Part shown: positions 35,135 through 42,929 of the stretch, one piece after another
Numbering within the stretch: the first letter of the stretch is position 1
Layout of the letters: the number at the start of each line of letters is the position of its first letter
Assembly: GCA_964473555.1 (NCBI GenBank)
Contig: CAYYPL010000006.1
Location: 141,568-205,567, forward strand
Length of the DNA stretch: 64,000 nucleotides
From: UBA11400 sp964473555
Lineage (GTDB): Bacteria; Bacteroidota; Rhodothermia; Balneolales; HLUCCA01
Direction: 5' to 3'
Program-made: the position numbers and the translations under genes
Notes under the pieces: model-generated
Told to the model about the DNA's origin: nothing
The model's database searches: none
The model's input: the letters and a program-made list of their open reading frames with translations, nothing else

Positions 35135-36071
35135 TTTTGCCTCCTGCACCTGTTTGACTGTTAACACGTTGTATCGCAATAAGTACAAAATACGTTAAAA
35201 TGACACTTAACCCAACAAGATACAACGGAGGCATGACCCCTTGTAATTCTTCGTTTAAAGCGATTTCGGGATAGAGATAAACAAATAGTACACTCCCGCC
35301 ATTGTTAACAAAGTGAGCGACAACAGCTGGCCAGAGACTTCGGGTCTGGATGGTCATCCAGGCCAGGAGCATTCCAAGCAGGGCAAGGGGAATAAATTGA
35401 GTAAGTCGGATGTGAAATAATCCAAAAATGAGTCCCGAAACCAAGATTGCGACCCATACATTCATGGAACGCTCAAAGTTTCGAAGGATATACCCTCTGA
35501 ACAACACTTCTTCGCAGACTGCAGGAACCACCCCGATATGGAAAATGGTGAGTAAAATCAAATGGTCACCACGCAGATAATTCTCGATGAGTTTAAGTTG
35601 CGCCCGTTCAAACTCCATGTAGGATTCGCTGAACGGAAACTGCATGTTCAACCAGGAAAAGTAATAGATAATCGGTTGAATGATGATGAGCAGAACAAAT
35701 GCCAAACCCACGTTTTTTAACGTATTATCGTCAGTTTGCAGACGCAGGAAAGAAAACACCTGACCTTTAGGAGCCGATAATCGGGTAAAAGCGAGCGTCA
35801 GGAGACCCAAAAAGACAATCTGTCCAAACGTGTTGCTAATAAACAGCACATCCAGATTTTGAGTGAGCACATTGGGATCAAAGTTTGATATATCGAGTCG
35901 TCCAGTGGATACCAGAATGATCACCGCGACTAATCCAGCTACGATCTGGAAGAGTGCGAACGCACCAATAGCCCATCCGATACCCATGATCCATCCTGGA
36001 AAACCGTTACGGTCAGCCCAGGGTTGAGGTACGTAAGATGGGGTATCTGAAGGACTATTGGTCTCGTTCAT
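35112..36071 (-). CDS. CPBP-family intramembrane metalloprotease
   Basis: A 319-residue membrane protein with about eight helices. The catalytic motifs are present: VCEEVLFRGYILRNF (Glu-Glu-x3-Arg), FGLFHIRLTQF (Phe-x3-His) and VAHFVNNGGS (His-x3-Asn). Such proteases resemble eukaryotic CAAX prenyl endopeptidases; the bacterial substrates are mostly unknown. It sits 5 bases after the DUF4199 gene in a tight leftward group of membrane proteins. Confidence 0.9.
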   Translation of the reverse strand: MNETNSPSDTPSYVPQPWADRNGFPGWIMGIGWAIGAFALFQIVAGLVAVIILVSTGRLDISNFDPNVLTQNLDVLFISNTFGQIVFLGLLTLAFTRLSAPKGQVFSFLRLQTDDNTLKNVGLAFVLLIIIQPIIYYFSWLNMQFPFSESYMEFERAQLKLIENYLRGDHLILLTIFHIGVVPAVCEEVLFRGYILRNFERSMNVWVAILVSGLIFGLFHIRLTQFIPLALLGMLLAWMTIQTRSLWPAVVAHFVNNGGSVLFVYLYPEIALNEELQGVMPPLYLVGLSVILTYFVLIAIQRVNSQTGAGGKNVQGAET

Positions 36072-36076
36072 AGGAA

Positions 36077-36643
36077 TTAGAATGAATCGTTGTTATCAGG
36101 TTTCGGAGCAAAGAATTTAACACCCAGCATTCCAGTGAGTGCATTCAGAGCACCCAGGACTCCGGCATTCATCGCAAATCCTTGAAGCTGACCAGCGACC
36201 GTCTTCTGCTTATTGAACTGTTCATAGATCCCATCAATCGCTTCATCCATATTAGGTGCATCCCCCATAGATTCCATTGAGACAACCAATGCTTCCATAA
36301 GTTTATCCGTGAAAGCCGGATCGATCAGATTGGTCCAGATAAGTGAAATCAGGGTAACGAAAAGAGCTAGAAATACGCCAGTGGTTAATCCAATTACTGC
36401 TCCACGGCCCATTTTGATCGGAACATTAAATTGTTTTGCATGATGCCGTACGGCCAGCATCCCTGCAAACATTCCAATCAGACATGACACCAGTCCCATT
36501 GCACTGATTACGATCATGTTATTCATACTAGGTTCTGAACTGATGATATTATAACTGATCACAGTTGAAACCACCGAAGTAATCAAGGCAAAAACGATGC
36601 CCATGATCACCGCAGACGAAATGAACGGATTATTTTGTTCCAT
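36077..36643 (-). CDS. DUF4199-like membrane protein
   Basis: A 188-residue protein with four hydrophobic segments: SAVIMGIVFALITSVVSTVI, VISAMGLVSCLIGMFAGML, GAVIGLTTGVFLALFVTLIS and MNAGVLGALNALTGMLGVKF. A hydrophilic stretch containing MEALVVSMESMGDAPN lies in between. The layout and the G-x-x-x-G-x-x-x-A helices match DUF4199, a Bacteroidota family with no known function. It overlaps the end of the preceding gene by 14 bases. Confidence 0.68.
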   Translation of the reverse strand: MEQNNPFISSAVIMGIVFALITSVVSTVISYNIISSEPSMNNMIVISAMGLVSCLIGMFAGMLAVRHHAKQFNVPIKMGRGAVIGLTTGVFLALFVTLISLIWTNLIDPAFTDKLMEALVVSMESMGDAPNMDEAIDGIYEQFNKQKTVAGQLQGFAMNAGVLGALNALTGMLGVKFFAPKPDNNDSF

Positions 36644-37124
36644 AATTGATTAGGTTTTTAAGAGTTTCAGGTCGTTCTGTACCCAACACAAACGCAGCAC
36701 TGAAACCAATCAGGCTACCGAACCAAAATCGGGAGGTTATTGAATTTTCCCAAATTTGAAGTGAATAAGCTATAGAATCGACCACATTAAGGGTTACTGC
36801 CACAAGTACGAGGATAATAGCCCAGTTGTTACGCCAGGTAGATTGCCTTAATAATGGGATAATAAGTAGAGTCAGAAAAAAAGAACTGTAGATCCCAAAA
36901 CATCGACTACATACAGCCATAGGTGTTTCATTGATGGAAATGGATCGTTCTGCCTGCTGATGACACAACAGATTGAATACCTGTTTCTGCCAGCTGGTAA
37001 ACCATTCAGCGAAACCAACATGACCAAACAGTCCGGGTCCCAAAGCAATGAAAACGGCCAGTGTAGCGATAGCGAGAACCATCCAGTACAACGGATTCTT
37101 GTACGTTAACAGGTCCGAATGCAT
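36630..37124 (-). CDS. DUF2085 membrane protein
   Basis: A 164-residue protein with four membrane helices. The diagnostic stretch is LLCHQQAERSISINETPMAV followed by CSRCFGIYSSFF. The conserved CHQ...RS and C-x-R-C-x-G-Y residues could bind a metal. DUF2085 has no established function. Upstream is nadC with a 38-base gap; downstream it overlaps the DUF4199-like gene. Confidence 0.8.
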   Translation of the reverse strand: MHSDLLTYKNPLYWMVLAIATLAVFIALGPGLFGHVGFAEWFTSWQKQVFNLLCHQQAERSISINETPMAVCSRCFGIYSSFFLTLLIIPLLRQSTWRNNWAIILVLVAVTLNVVDSIAYSLQIWENSITSRFWFGSLIGFSAAFVLGTERPETLKNLINYGTK

Positions 37125-37162
37125 GGAACGGGATAGTTTATAGTGTAGTTAAGATTCTGTTT

Positions 37163-38026
37163 TCACTCAAATAGGAGCGAAATGTCCATCGCTACGACGG
37201 AATGAGTAATGGAACCAATGGATATGAAATCCACTCCGGTCTCAGCGATTCCAACAATGGTTTCTTTGGATACATTTCCCGAAGCTTCCAGCAGAACCCT
37301 GCCATCTGCCAGTTCAACTGCCTTTTTCATGTCCTGCAGAGACATATTGTCTAGCATAATATAATCTACATCAGGATACTCAAGTGCCTCGCGGAACTCG
37401 TTGAGATTTGTGACCTCAATTTCGATTTCAAGGTCATCGAGTTCGTTGATTTCGCGATGCGATATGCACAGTTTAAGTGCTTTTTCAATGCTTCCAGCTA
37501 CTTTGATGTGATTTTCTTTAATGAGATAACGGTCATAAAGCCCAAACCGGTGATTTTCTCCGCCCCCTATAGCAACGGCCCATTTATCCGTCACCCGGTG
37601 TCCGGGAGCTGTTTTCCTGGTATCCAGGATGTGGGTTTCGGTATGTTCAATCAGATCGACGAACTCACGAACCGAAGTGGCAATTCCACTCATCCGTTGC
37701 AAAAAATTGAGCATCGTGCGTTCAGCTATCAGTATGGCTCCGGCTGGACCCTTGATCGACCCGAGTGTCTGTCCGGATGCCACCACATCCCCATCATCTA
37801 CATTCCAGTTCAGTTCAATGTCTTCACTTATGACATCAACGACCATTTGAACAACCTGTAATCCAGCAACTACTCCTGCTTGTTTGGATACGAACCTTGC
37901 ACTAGCCTTTTCGTTGTCGTAATACACGGCTTCAGTGGTAACATCTCCCGAGCGGATGTCTTCAAGTAGCGCCAGATCGATGATGGCTTCAATTTGCTTG
38001 AAGTCATTGGATGAAAACATGTACAT
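37163..38026 (-). CDS. nadC: nicotinate-nucleotide pyrophosphorylase (carboxylating)
   Basis: A 287-residue enzyme that converts quinolinate and PRPP to nicotinate mononucleotide in de novo NAD synthesis. Seen: ALLEDIRSGDVTTEAV, ERTMLNFLQRMSGIAT, HILDTRKTAPGHRVTDKWAV, GGGENHRFGLYD, IEIEVTNLNEF, DYIMLDNMS and LEASGNVS. nadA and nadB are not in the window. It is followed by the DUF2085 gene. Confidence 0.95.
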   Translation of the reverse strand: MYMFSSNDFKQIEAIIDLALLEDIRSGDVTTEAVYYDNEKASARFVSKQAGVVAGLQVVQMVVDVISEDIELNWNVDDGDVVASGQTLGSIKGPAGAILIAERTMLNFLQRMSGIATSVREFVDLIEHTETHILDTRKTAPGHRVTDKWAVAIGGGENHRFGLYDRYLIKENHIKVAGSIEKALKLCISHREINELDDLEIEIEVTNLNEFREALEYPDVDYIMLDNMSLQDMKKAVELADGRVLLEASGNVSKETIVGIAETGVDFISIGSITHSVVAMDISLLFE

Positions 38027-38039
38027 AGATTCCTCTGGA

Positions 38040-38468
38040 TTATTTAGTATTGATCATGGCATCGATAAAAGACGCCGGACACCGGATAGGTTTTCTGGTG
38101 TTTAAATCGGTGAACACCAACGTCACTCGTCCGGTAGTGTGTAATTTTGTACGATTCTGAGTCCAGATTTCGTAGTAGGTATCCAGTCTGACTGCCGGCC
38201 TGTCGAACACACTCACTTCGATATCCATCAAATCATCGTAAAAAATAGGCTCTTTGTACGTCAACTCGGCATGAATCACCGGAAGCATGATCCCATTTGC
38301 TTCCAGTTCCCGGTAGGAGAACCCGAAATTTCGGATCATTTCAGTCCTGGCCGTCTCAAAGTACTCCAGATATCTACCGTAGTACACGTATCCCATTTTA
38401 TCGGTTTCCCCATACCGGCTTCTCAACCGATGGGTATAGGATATGATGGGATTTTTATCGGGAATCAT
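38040..38468 (-). CDS. acyl-CoA thioesterase, YbgC/4-hydroxybenzoyl-CoA type
   Basis: A 142-residue single hot-dog domain. The catalytic segment RLRSRYGETDKMGYVYYGRY carries the Asp of this class, followed by LEYFETARTEMIRNFGFSYR. The physiological acyl-CoA is unknown; it sits between accA and nadC, so a fatty-acid link is plausible. I use the ATG at 38468, 7 bases after accA ends; a longer frame begins inside accA without conserved residues. Confidence 0.88.
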   Translation of the reverse strand: MIPDKNPIISYTHRLRSRYGETDKMGYVYYGRYLEYFETARTEMIRNFGFSYRELEANGIMLPVIHAELTYKEPIFYDDLMDIEVSVFDRPAVRLDTYYEIWTQNRTKLHTTGRVTLVFTDLNTRKPIRCPASFIDAMINTK

Positions 38469-38475
38469 TACAGGA

Positions 38476-39441
38476 TCAGGCTGATACCGTGTTGTCGATC
38501 CAGGCGCCCATTTTTGAGTACTTCTCAATACGCTGTTCGATCAATTTTTCGGAGTCCATGTTACCCAGTCGATTCAGAGAATCAGTGATTTGATCTTTAA
38601 GTGCTGTAGCTGCTGCGTCGTAATCCCGATGTGCACCACCAATGGGTTCTGGAATGATGCCATCAATGATTCCGAGTTCCAGCAAGTCCTGGGCGGTTAA
38701 TTTGAGCGCATTGGCGGCTTGTTCTTTATAGTCCCAGGTCTTCCACAAAATTGAGGAGCAGGACTCAGGAGAAATAACTGAATACCACGTGTTTTCCATC
38801 ATATATACTTCGTTACCCATTCCGATTCCAAGGGCTCCACCGCTGGCACCTTCACCAATTACAACGGTGATGATAGGTACTTTAAGTACGGCCATTTCAC
38901 GCAGGTTGCGGGCAATAGCTTCTGCTTGTCCCCGTTCTTCAGCTTCAAGCCCAGGAAAGGCACCGGGTGTATCGAGCAAAGTAATGACAGGGATCTTAAA
39001 CTTTTCAGCCAATTTCATGAGCCGTAAGGCCTTGCGATATCCTTCCGGAGCAGGCATACCAAAATTTCGGTATTGACGGCTTTTGGTATCGCGACCTTTT
39101 TGCTGCCCGATGATCATTACCGATTGATTATTAATGGTTCCAAATCCTCCAACAATCGCTTTGTCATCCCCGAAGTAACGATCCCCATGTAGCTCCATGA
39201 AATGTTCAACAAACTTGTCGATGTAGTCGAGTGTATAGGGGCGGTCAGGGTGACGGGCTAACTGGACACGCTGCCAGCGAGTCAGATTTTTAAAAATAGA
39301 TACCCGAAGCTCCTCCAGTTTTTCATTCAGTCGGTTGATTTCAGGAGAAAGTAGGTTCTTTTCACCGGTTGAAATCTGTTTCAACTCTTCGATCTTCTTT
39401 TCCAGATCGTGAATTGGTTTTTCAAAATCGAGGTAATTCAT
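38476..39441 (-). CDS. accA: acetyl-CoA carboxylase carboxyltransferase subunit alpha
   Basis: A 321-residue subunit that with AccD moves the carboxyl group from biotin to acetyl-CoA in fatty-acid synthesis. Seen: an N-terminal coiled coil (LDFEKPIHDLEKKIEELKQI), HPDRPYTLDYIDKFVEHF, GDRYFGDDKAIVGGFG, GRDTKSRQYRNFGMPAPEGY, VITLLDTPGAFPGLEAEERG, VIGEGASGGALGIGMGNEVY and SPESCSSILWK. accD is not adjacent. Confidence 0.97.
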   Translation of the reverse strand: MNYLDFEKPIHDLEKKIEELKQISTGEKNLLSPEINRLNEKLEELRVSIFKNLTRWQRVQLARHPDRPYTLDYIDKFVEHFMELHGDRYFGDDKAIVGGFGTINNQSVMIIGQQKGRDTKSRQYRNFGMPAPEGYRKALRLMKLAEKFKIPVITLLDTPGAFPGLEAEERGQAEAIARNLREMAVLKVPIITVVIGEGASGGALGIGMGNEVYMMENTWYSVISPESCSSILWKTWDYKEQAANALKLTAQDLLELGIIDGIIPEPIGGAHRDYDAAATALKDQITDSLNRLGNMDSEKLIEQRIEKYSKMGAWIDNTVSA

Positions 39442-39520
39442 GCCGCTTCAATTTGTGATTAAAAATCGGACGTTCAATATACGAATTTTGTGGTATCGAA
39501 GTACCCAACACAAGAATTGG

Positions 39521-40252
39521 TCACAATCGCCCCAAAAAGCTCCGCAGTTTTAACGACCAGACCATCCAGATGGCTTCCCAGACAATAGCTTTCGACATTT
39601 TTGACACACCCTCGATCCGCTCCCGAAATATGACAGACACTTCACGGATGTTGAATCCTTTTTTAAATGCCCGATAATGCATTTCTATCTGGAAGGAGTA
39701 TCCGTTGGATTTGATTCTGCTAAGGTCAAGCGTTTCCAAAACCTTTCTGTGGAAGCATTTAAATCCGGCCGTAGTGTCGTACACATTCATACCCGTTATG
39801 GTGCGTGCATAGACATTCGCTGAATACGAAAGTATCAGTCTGGATAATGGCCAGTTAATGATACTAATTCCCTCGTTATACCGAGAACCGATAGCAAGGT
39901 CTGCTTCTCCAGATCGTACCATTTTAACCAGACGTGGGATATCTTTGGGGTCATGAGAAAAATCGGCATCCATTTCACAAATGAAGGTGTAATGTCGGTC
40001 AAGTGCATATCTGAATCCAGCAACATAAGCCGTTCCGAGACCCAGCTTCCCTGATCGTTCCACTAAATGGATCCTACCATCGTATTCATGCTGCATATGT
40101 CGGACGACATCGCCTGTGCCGTCTGGTGAGCCATCATCGACTACCAGAACATCCACCTGAAGAGCTGACAGCCCCATCAATGCCGGGATCATCTTTTGGA
40201 TGTTTTTAGCTTCGTTGTACGTTGGTATGATAACCAATGTATCTGATTTCAT
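39521..40252 (-). CDS. polyprenol-phosphate mannosyltransferase-like glycosyltransferase (GT2)
   Basis: A 243-residue GT-A enzyme of the dolichol-phosphate-mannose synthase type. Seen: VIIPTYNEAKNIQKMIPAL, VDVLVVDDGSPDGTGDVV, ICEMDADFSHDPKDIPRL (metal-binding DAD), LAIGSRYNEGISIINWPLSR and FKCFHRKVLETLDL. It lacks a C-terminal membrane anchor. It probably loads a hexose on undecaprenyl phosphate for export. It lies 5 bases after the WbaP-like gene and is likely in the same transcript. Confidence 0.9.
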   Translation of the reverse strand: MKSDTLVIIPTYNEAKNIQKMIPALMGLSALQVDVLVVDDGSPDGTGDVVRHMQHEYDGRIHLVERSGKLGLGTAYVAGFRYALDRHYTFICEMDADFSHDPKDIPRLVKMVRSGEADLAIGSRYNEGISIINWPLSRLILSYSANVYARTITGMNVYDTTAGFKCFHRKVLETLDLSRIKSNGYSFQIEMHYRAFKKGFNIREVSVIFRERIEGVSKMSKAIVWEAIWMVWSLKLRSFLGRL

Positions 40253-40257
40253 GGCAG

Positions 40258-41676
40258 TTATTGACCCTTACCCGCAAATACGGTAAATAAAGTATTGATG
40301 AGAATCTTGAAATCCATTCTAAGCGACATATTCTCGACGTAAAAAAGGTCGTATTTCGTCTTTTCTTTAACGTCTTCAAACGATTCGTCGTACTTCCATT
40401 TGACCTGAGCCCAACCTGTGATGCCGGGGCGTACTCTGAGTCTTCTGGTATATAATGGGATATCCTTCTTGAACTGATCTACAAAAAATTGCCGTTCCGG
40501 CCGGGGTCCCACCAGACTCATATCTCCTCTAAGCACATTGAATAGCTGGGGAATTTCATCTAAACGAAGCTTTCTAAGCCAGTATCCAACGGGAGTGATA
40601 CGTGGATCATTTTCTTTTGCCCAAACCGGACCACTGCGTTGTTCTGCATCCTGATACATCGTTCTAAACTTAAACATGGTAAACAACCGGCCATATAATC
40701 CGACTCGCTCTTGTCTGAAGATCGCCGGTCCTTTGGATGTTAATCTTACCAAAATCACTAATATCAGAAAAATGGGTAAAGTCACGACCAGAATGATCAG
40801 AGAAAACAGAATATCAAATAGCCTTTTGGTGAATTTTTCCCACGATGGCATGGGATCCGGCATCACTTCAATCAATGGCAGCCCAAATATCTGATTGGTA
40901 CGATTTAAACCGGAGATGAGATGGATGAATCCAGGCACAATTTTAACCGACACATCGGTGATATCAATATCATCTACAATGCGTATCAGCTTTTCAGTGT
41001 CTTCGTGCTCAAGTGCTACGATGACATCTTTTACGCTATGTTGAACAATCAATTCACGAATCGATTCTACTGGTCCGATCACCGGAACCCCGTCTATATC
41101 CTTGGATACGGTATTTCCGCCGTTTTCGGTCACATACCCAATTACATTCATCCCTGATGTACGGTTACGATCCAGATTTGCCTTGATGTCACGTGCCGTT
41201 TCACCGGTTCCAATGATCACGGCAGTGTGCAAACCCTTGCCACTTCGTTTTACCTGATGGATTTCTATGGTTAAAACACTTACCCGCACCAAAGAAACCA
41301 GTACAAAAACTACCAGCCAATAGGTTAGTGTATACGACTTCGCAGATCCAATATTCTCTGAGTTCCAGCCAAGATTGTCGATGAACAAAACGAAAAATAA
41401 AATCAGCGTTCCCAGTACAGTAACTTTTCCCACACGAAGAATCTCGTCAAAGCGGGAGGTGAGATGGAAGTTGTTGTACATCCCGAATATGGCAAAAAGG
41501 ATCAACCAGAATGATGCAATCACAATTGCAGGCAGAAACAGTTCAGCAGGTACCTGAGAGGATTCGGCAGACATAAGTCCCATCCTGAATCTGAGCGCAT
41601 AAAACAGGTACCAGGAACCGATCAGCGCAAGGCTATCGGCAAGAAAGGTATATAAGATGTTCTTGAAGGAATCCAC
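40258..41676 (-). CDS. undecaprenyl-phosphate sugar phosphotransferase (WbaP/WcaJ-like)
   Basis: A 472-residue initiator of exopolysaccharide or O-chain synthesis. Four or five N-terminal helices are followed by a Rossmann-like CoA-binding_3 domain (HTAVIIGTGETARDIKANLD, residues 140-240), then the bacterial sugar transferase domain. That domain has KRLFDILFSLIILVVTLPIF, FRQERVGLYGRLFTMFKFRT, the catalytic LRLDEIPQLFNVLRGDMSLV (Asp-Glu at about 373-374) and RVRPGITGWAQVK. I start at the GTG at 41676, giving VDSFKNILYTFLAD just before helix 1; a TTG at 41736 would add 20 residues. Confidence 0.9.
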   Translation of the reverse strand: MDSFKNILYTFLADSLALIGSWYLFYALRFRMGLMSAESSQVPAELFLPAIVIASFWLILFAIFGMYNNFHLTSRFDEILRVGKVTVLGTLILFFVLFIDNLGWNSENIGSAKSYTLTYWLVVFVLVSLVRVSVLTIEIHQVKRSGKGLHTAVIIGTGETARDIKANLDRNRTSGMNVIGYVTENGGNTVSKDIDGVPVIGPVESIRELIVQHSVKDVIVALEHEDTEKLIRIVDDIDITDVSVKIVPGFIHLISGLNRTNQIFGLPLIEVMPDPMPSWEKFTKRLFDILFSLIILVVTLPIFLILVILVRLTSKGPAIFRQERVGLYGRLFTMFKFRTMYQDAEQRSGPVWAKENDPRITPVGYWLRKLRLDEIPQLFNVLRGDMSLVGPRPERQFFVDQFKKDIPLYTRRLRVRPGITGWAQVKWKYDESFEDVKEKTKYDLFYVENMSLRMDFKILINTLFTVFAGKGQ

Positions 41677-41799
41677 GTATATTAAGCCATCCGGATTTAT
41701 TGGTTCAGGCCATAAATTTAAGGCTATTTGACACAATATTATAATTTTGAAATCGCATCGGTCCGATGCACTTGATTAAAGTTACCTGAGGAACTCGAA

Positions 41800-42927
41800 T
41801 TGTATTCGCTTGTTAAAAAATCACCCGATACCAAGGCACGTCTGGGGAAAGTTGTTACCGACCACGGAGTAATCGAGACACCGATTTTTATGCCTGTTGG
41901 GACCGTTGCGACCGTTAAGGCTGTGTATCCACAAGAGTTAAAAGACAAAGTGAACGCACAAATTATTCTCGGAAATACCTATCACCTGTATTTAAGGCCG
42001 GGTAACGATATCATGCGACGAGCGGGTGGATTACACCCATTCATGAACTGGGAAAGGCCTGTTTTGACGGATTCGGGAGGTTATCAGGTTTTTTCTTTGT
42101 CGCCAAATCGCAAACTGGATGAAAAAGGGGCGACTTTTAAAAGCCATATCGATGGTTCCAAGCATATCTTTACTCCCGAAAATGTGATAGGCACCCAGCG
42201 AGTTTTGGGTTCAGACATCATGATGGTGCTGGATGAATGCCCGCCTTTTCCATGCGATGAAACGTACGCGAGAAATTCGATGCATCTGACGCATCGTTGG
42301 GCCAAACGGTGTAAGGAGGAACTGAATCGTACAGAACCTATATACGGTCACAAGCAGCACCTGTTTGGCATCGTCCAAGGTAGTGTATACTCCGAACTTC
42401 GTCGGGAATCGGCACAAGCCATTGCCGAGCTCGATTTTCATGGAAATGCCATCGGAGGACTCAGTGTAGGTGAACCAGCAGATCTCATGTATGAGATGAC
42501 CCATCTGGTCACCGAGATCCTTCCTGAGGATAAACCAAGGTATTTGATGGGAGTGGGTACTCCGGCTAATCTACTTCAAAACGTTGCATTGGGAGTAGAT
42601 ATGTTTGATTGCGTGATGCCAACACGAAATGCCCGTAATGGGATGATATTCACCCGTCATGGAACGATCAATCTTCGGAATTCAAAGTGGAGAGATTGTT
42701 TTGAGTCCGCTGATGAAGGTTTTGGATCTGATTTGTGCCAGAATCACACGCTTGCTTATATGCACCACCTGTTTAAATGTGGCGAGCTACTTGGAATGCA
42801 ACTTGCTTCCGTTCATAATCTTATGTTTTATCTGTGGTTGATGGAGCAGATTCGTACACGTATCGCCAACGATTCCTTTGGTGGATGGTACGAAGCAATG
42901 TCCAGAACCGTAGAAAAAAGATTGTAA
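41800..42927 (+). CDS. tgt: tRNA-guanine(34) transglycosylase
   Basis: A 375-residue enzyme inserting the queuosine precursor at tRNA position 34. Seen: PIFMPVGTVATVKAVYPQEL, LGNTYHLYLRPG, LTDSGGYQVFSLSPNRK, MMVLDECPPFP, FGIVQGSVYSELR, GGLSVGEPADLMYEM, RYLMGVGTPANLL and the nucleophile region FDCVMPTRNARNGMIF. The usual C-x-C-x2-C zinc motif reads FGSDLC, so only the last Cys (about 313) and the following His (about 339) remain. The start is TTG with GAGGA 8 bases upstream. It runs divergently from the WbaP-like gene and ends 2 bases from the GH16 gene. Confidence 0.95.
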   Translation: MYSLVKKSPDTKARLGKVVTDHGVIETPIFMPVGTVATVKAVYPQELKDKVNAQIILGNTYHLYLRPGNDIMRRAGGLHPFMNWERPVLTDSGGYQVFSLSPNRKLDEKGATFKSHIDGSKHIFTPENVIGTQRVLGSDIMMVLDECPPFPCDETYARNSMHLTHRWAKRCKEELNRTEPIYGHKQHLFGIVQGSVYSELRRESAQAIAELDFHGNAIGGLSVGEPADLMYEMTHLVTEILPEDKPRYLMGVGTPANLLQNVALGVDMFDCVMPTRNARNGMIFTRHGTINLRNSKWRDCFESADEGFGSDLCQNHTLAYMHHLFKCGELLGMQLASVHNLMFYLWLMEQIRTRIANDSFGGWYEAMSRTVEKRL

Positions 42928-42929
42928 AT

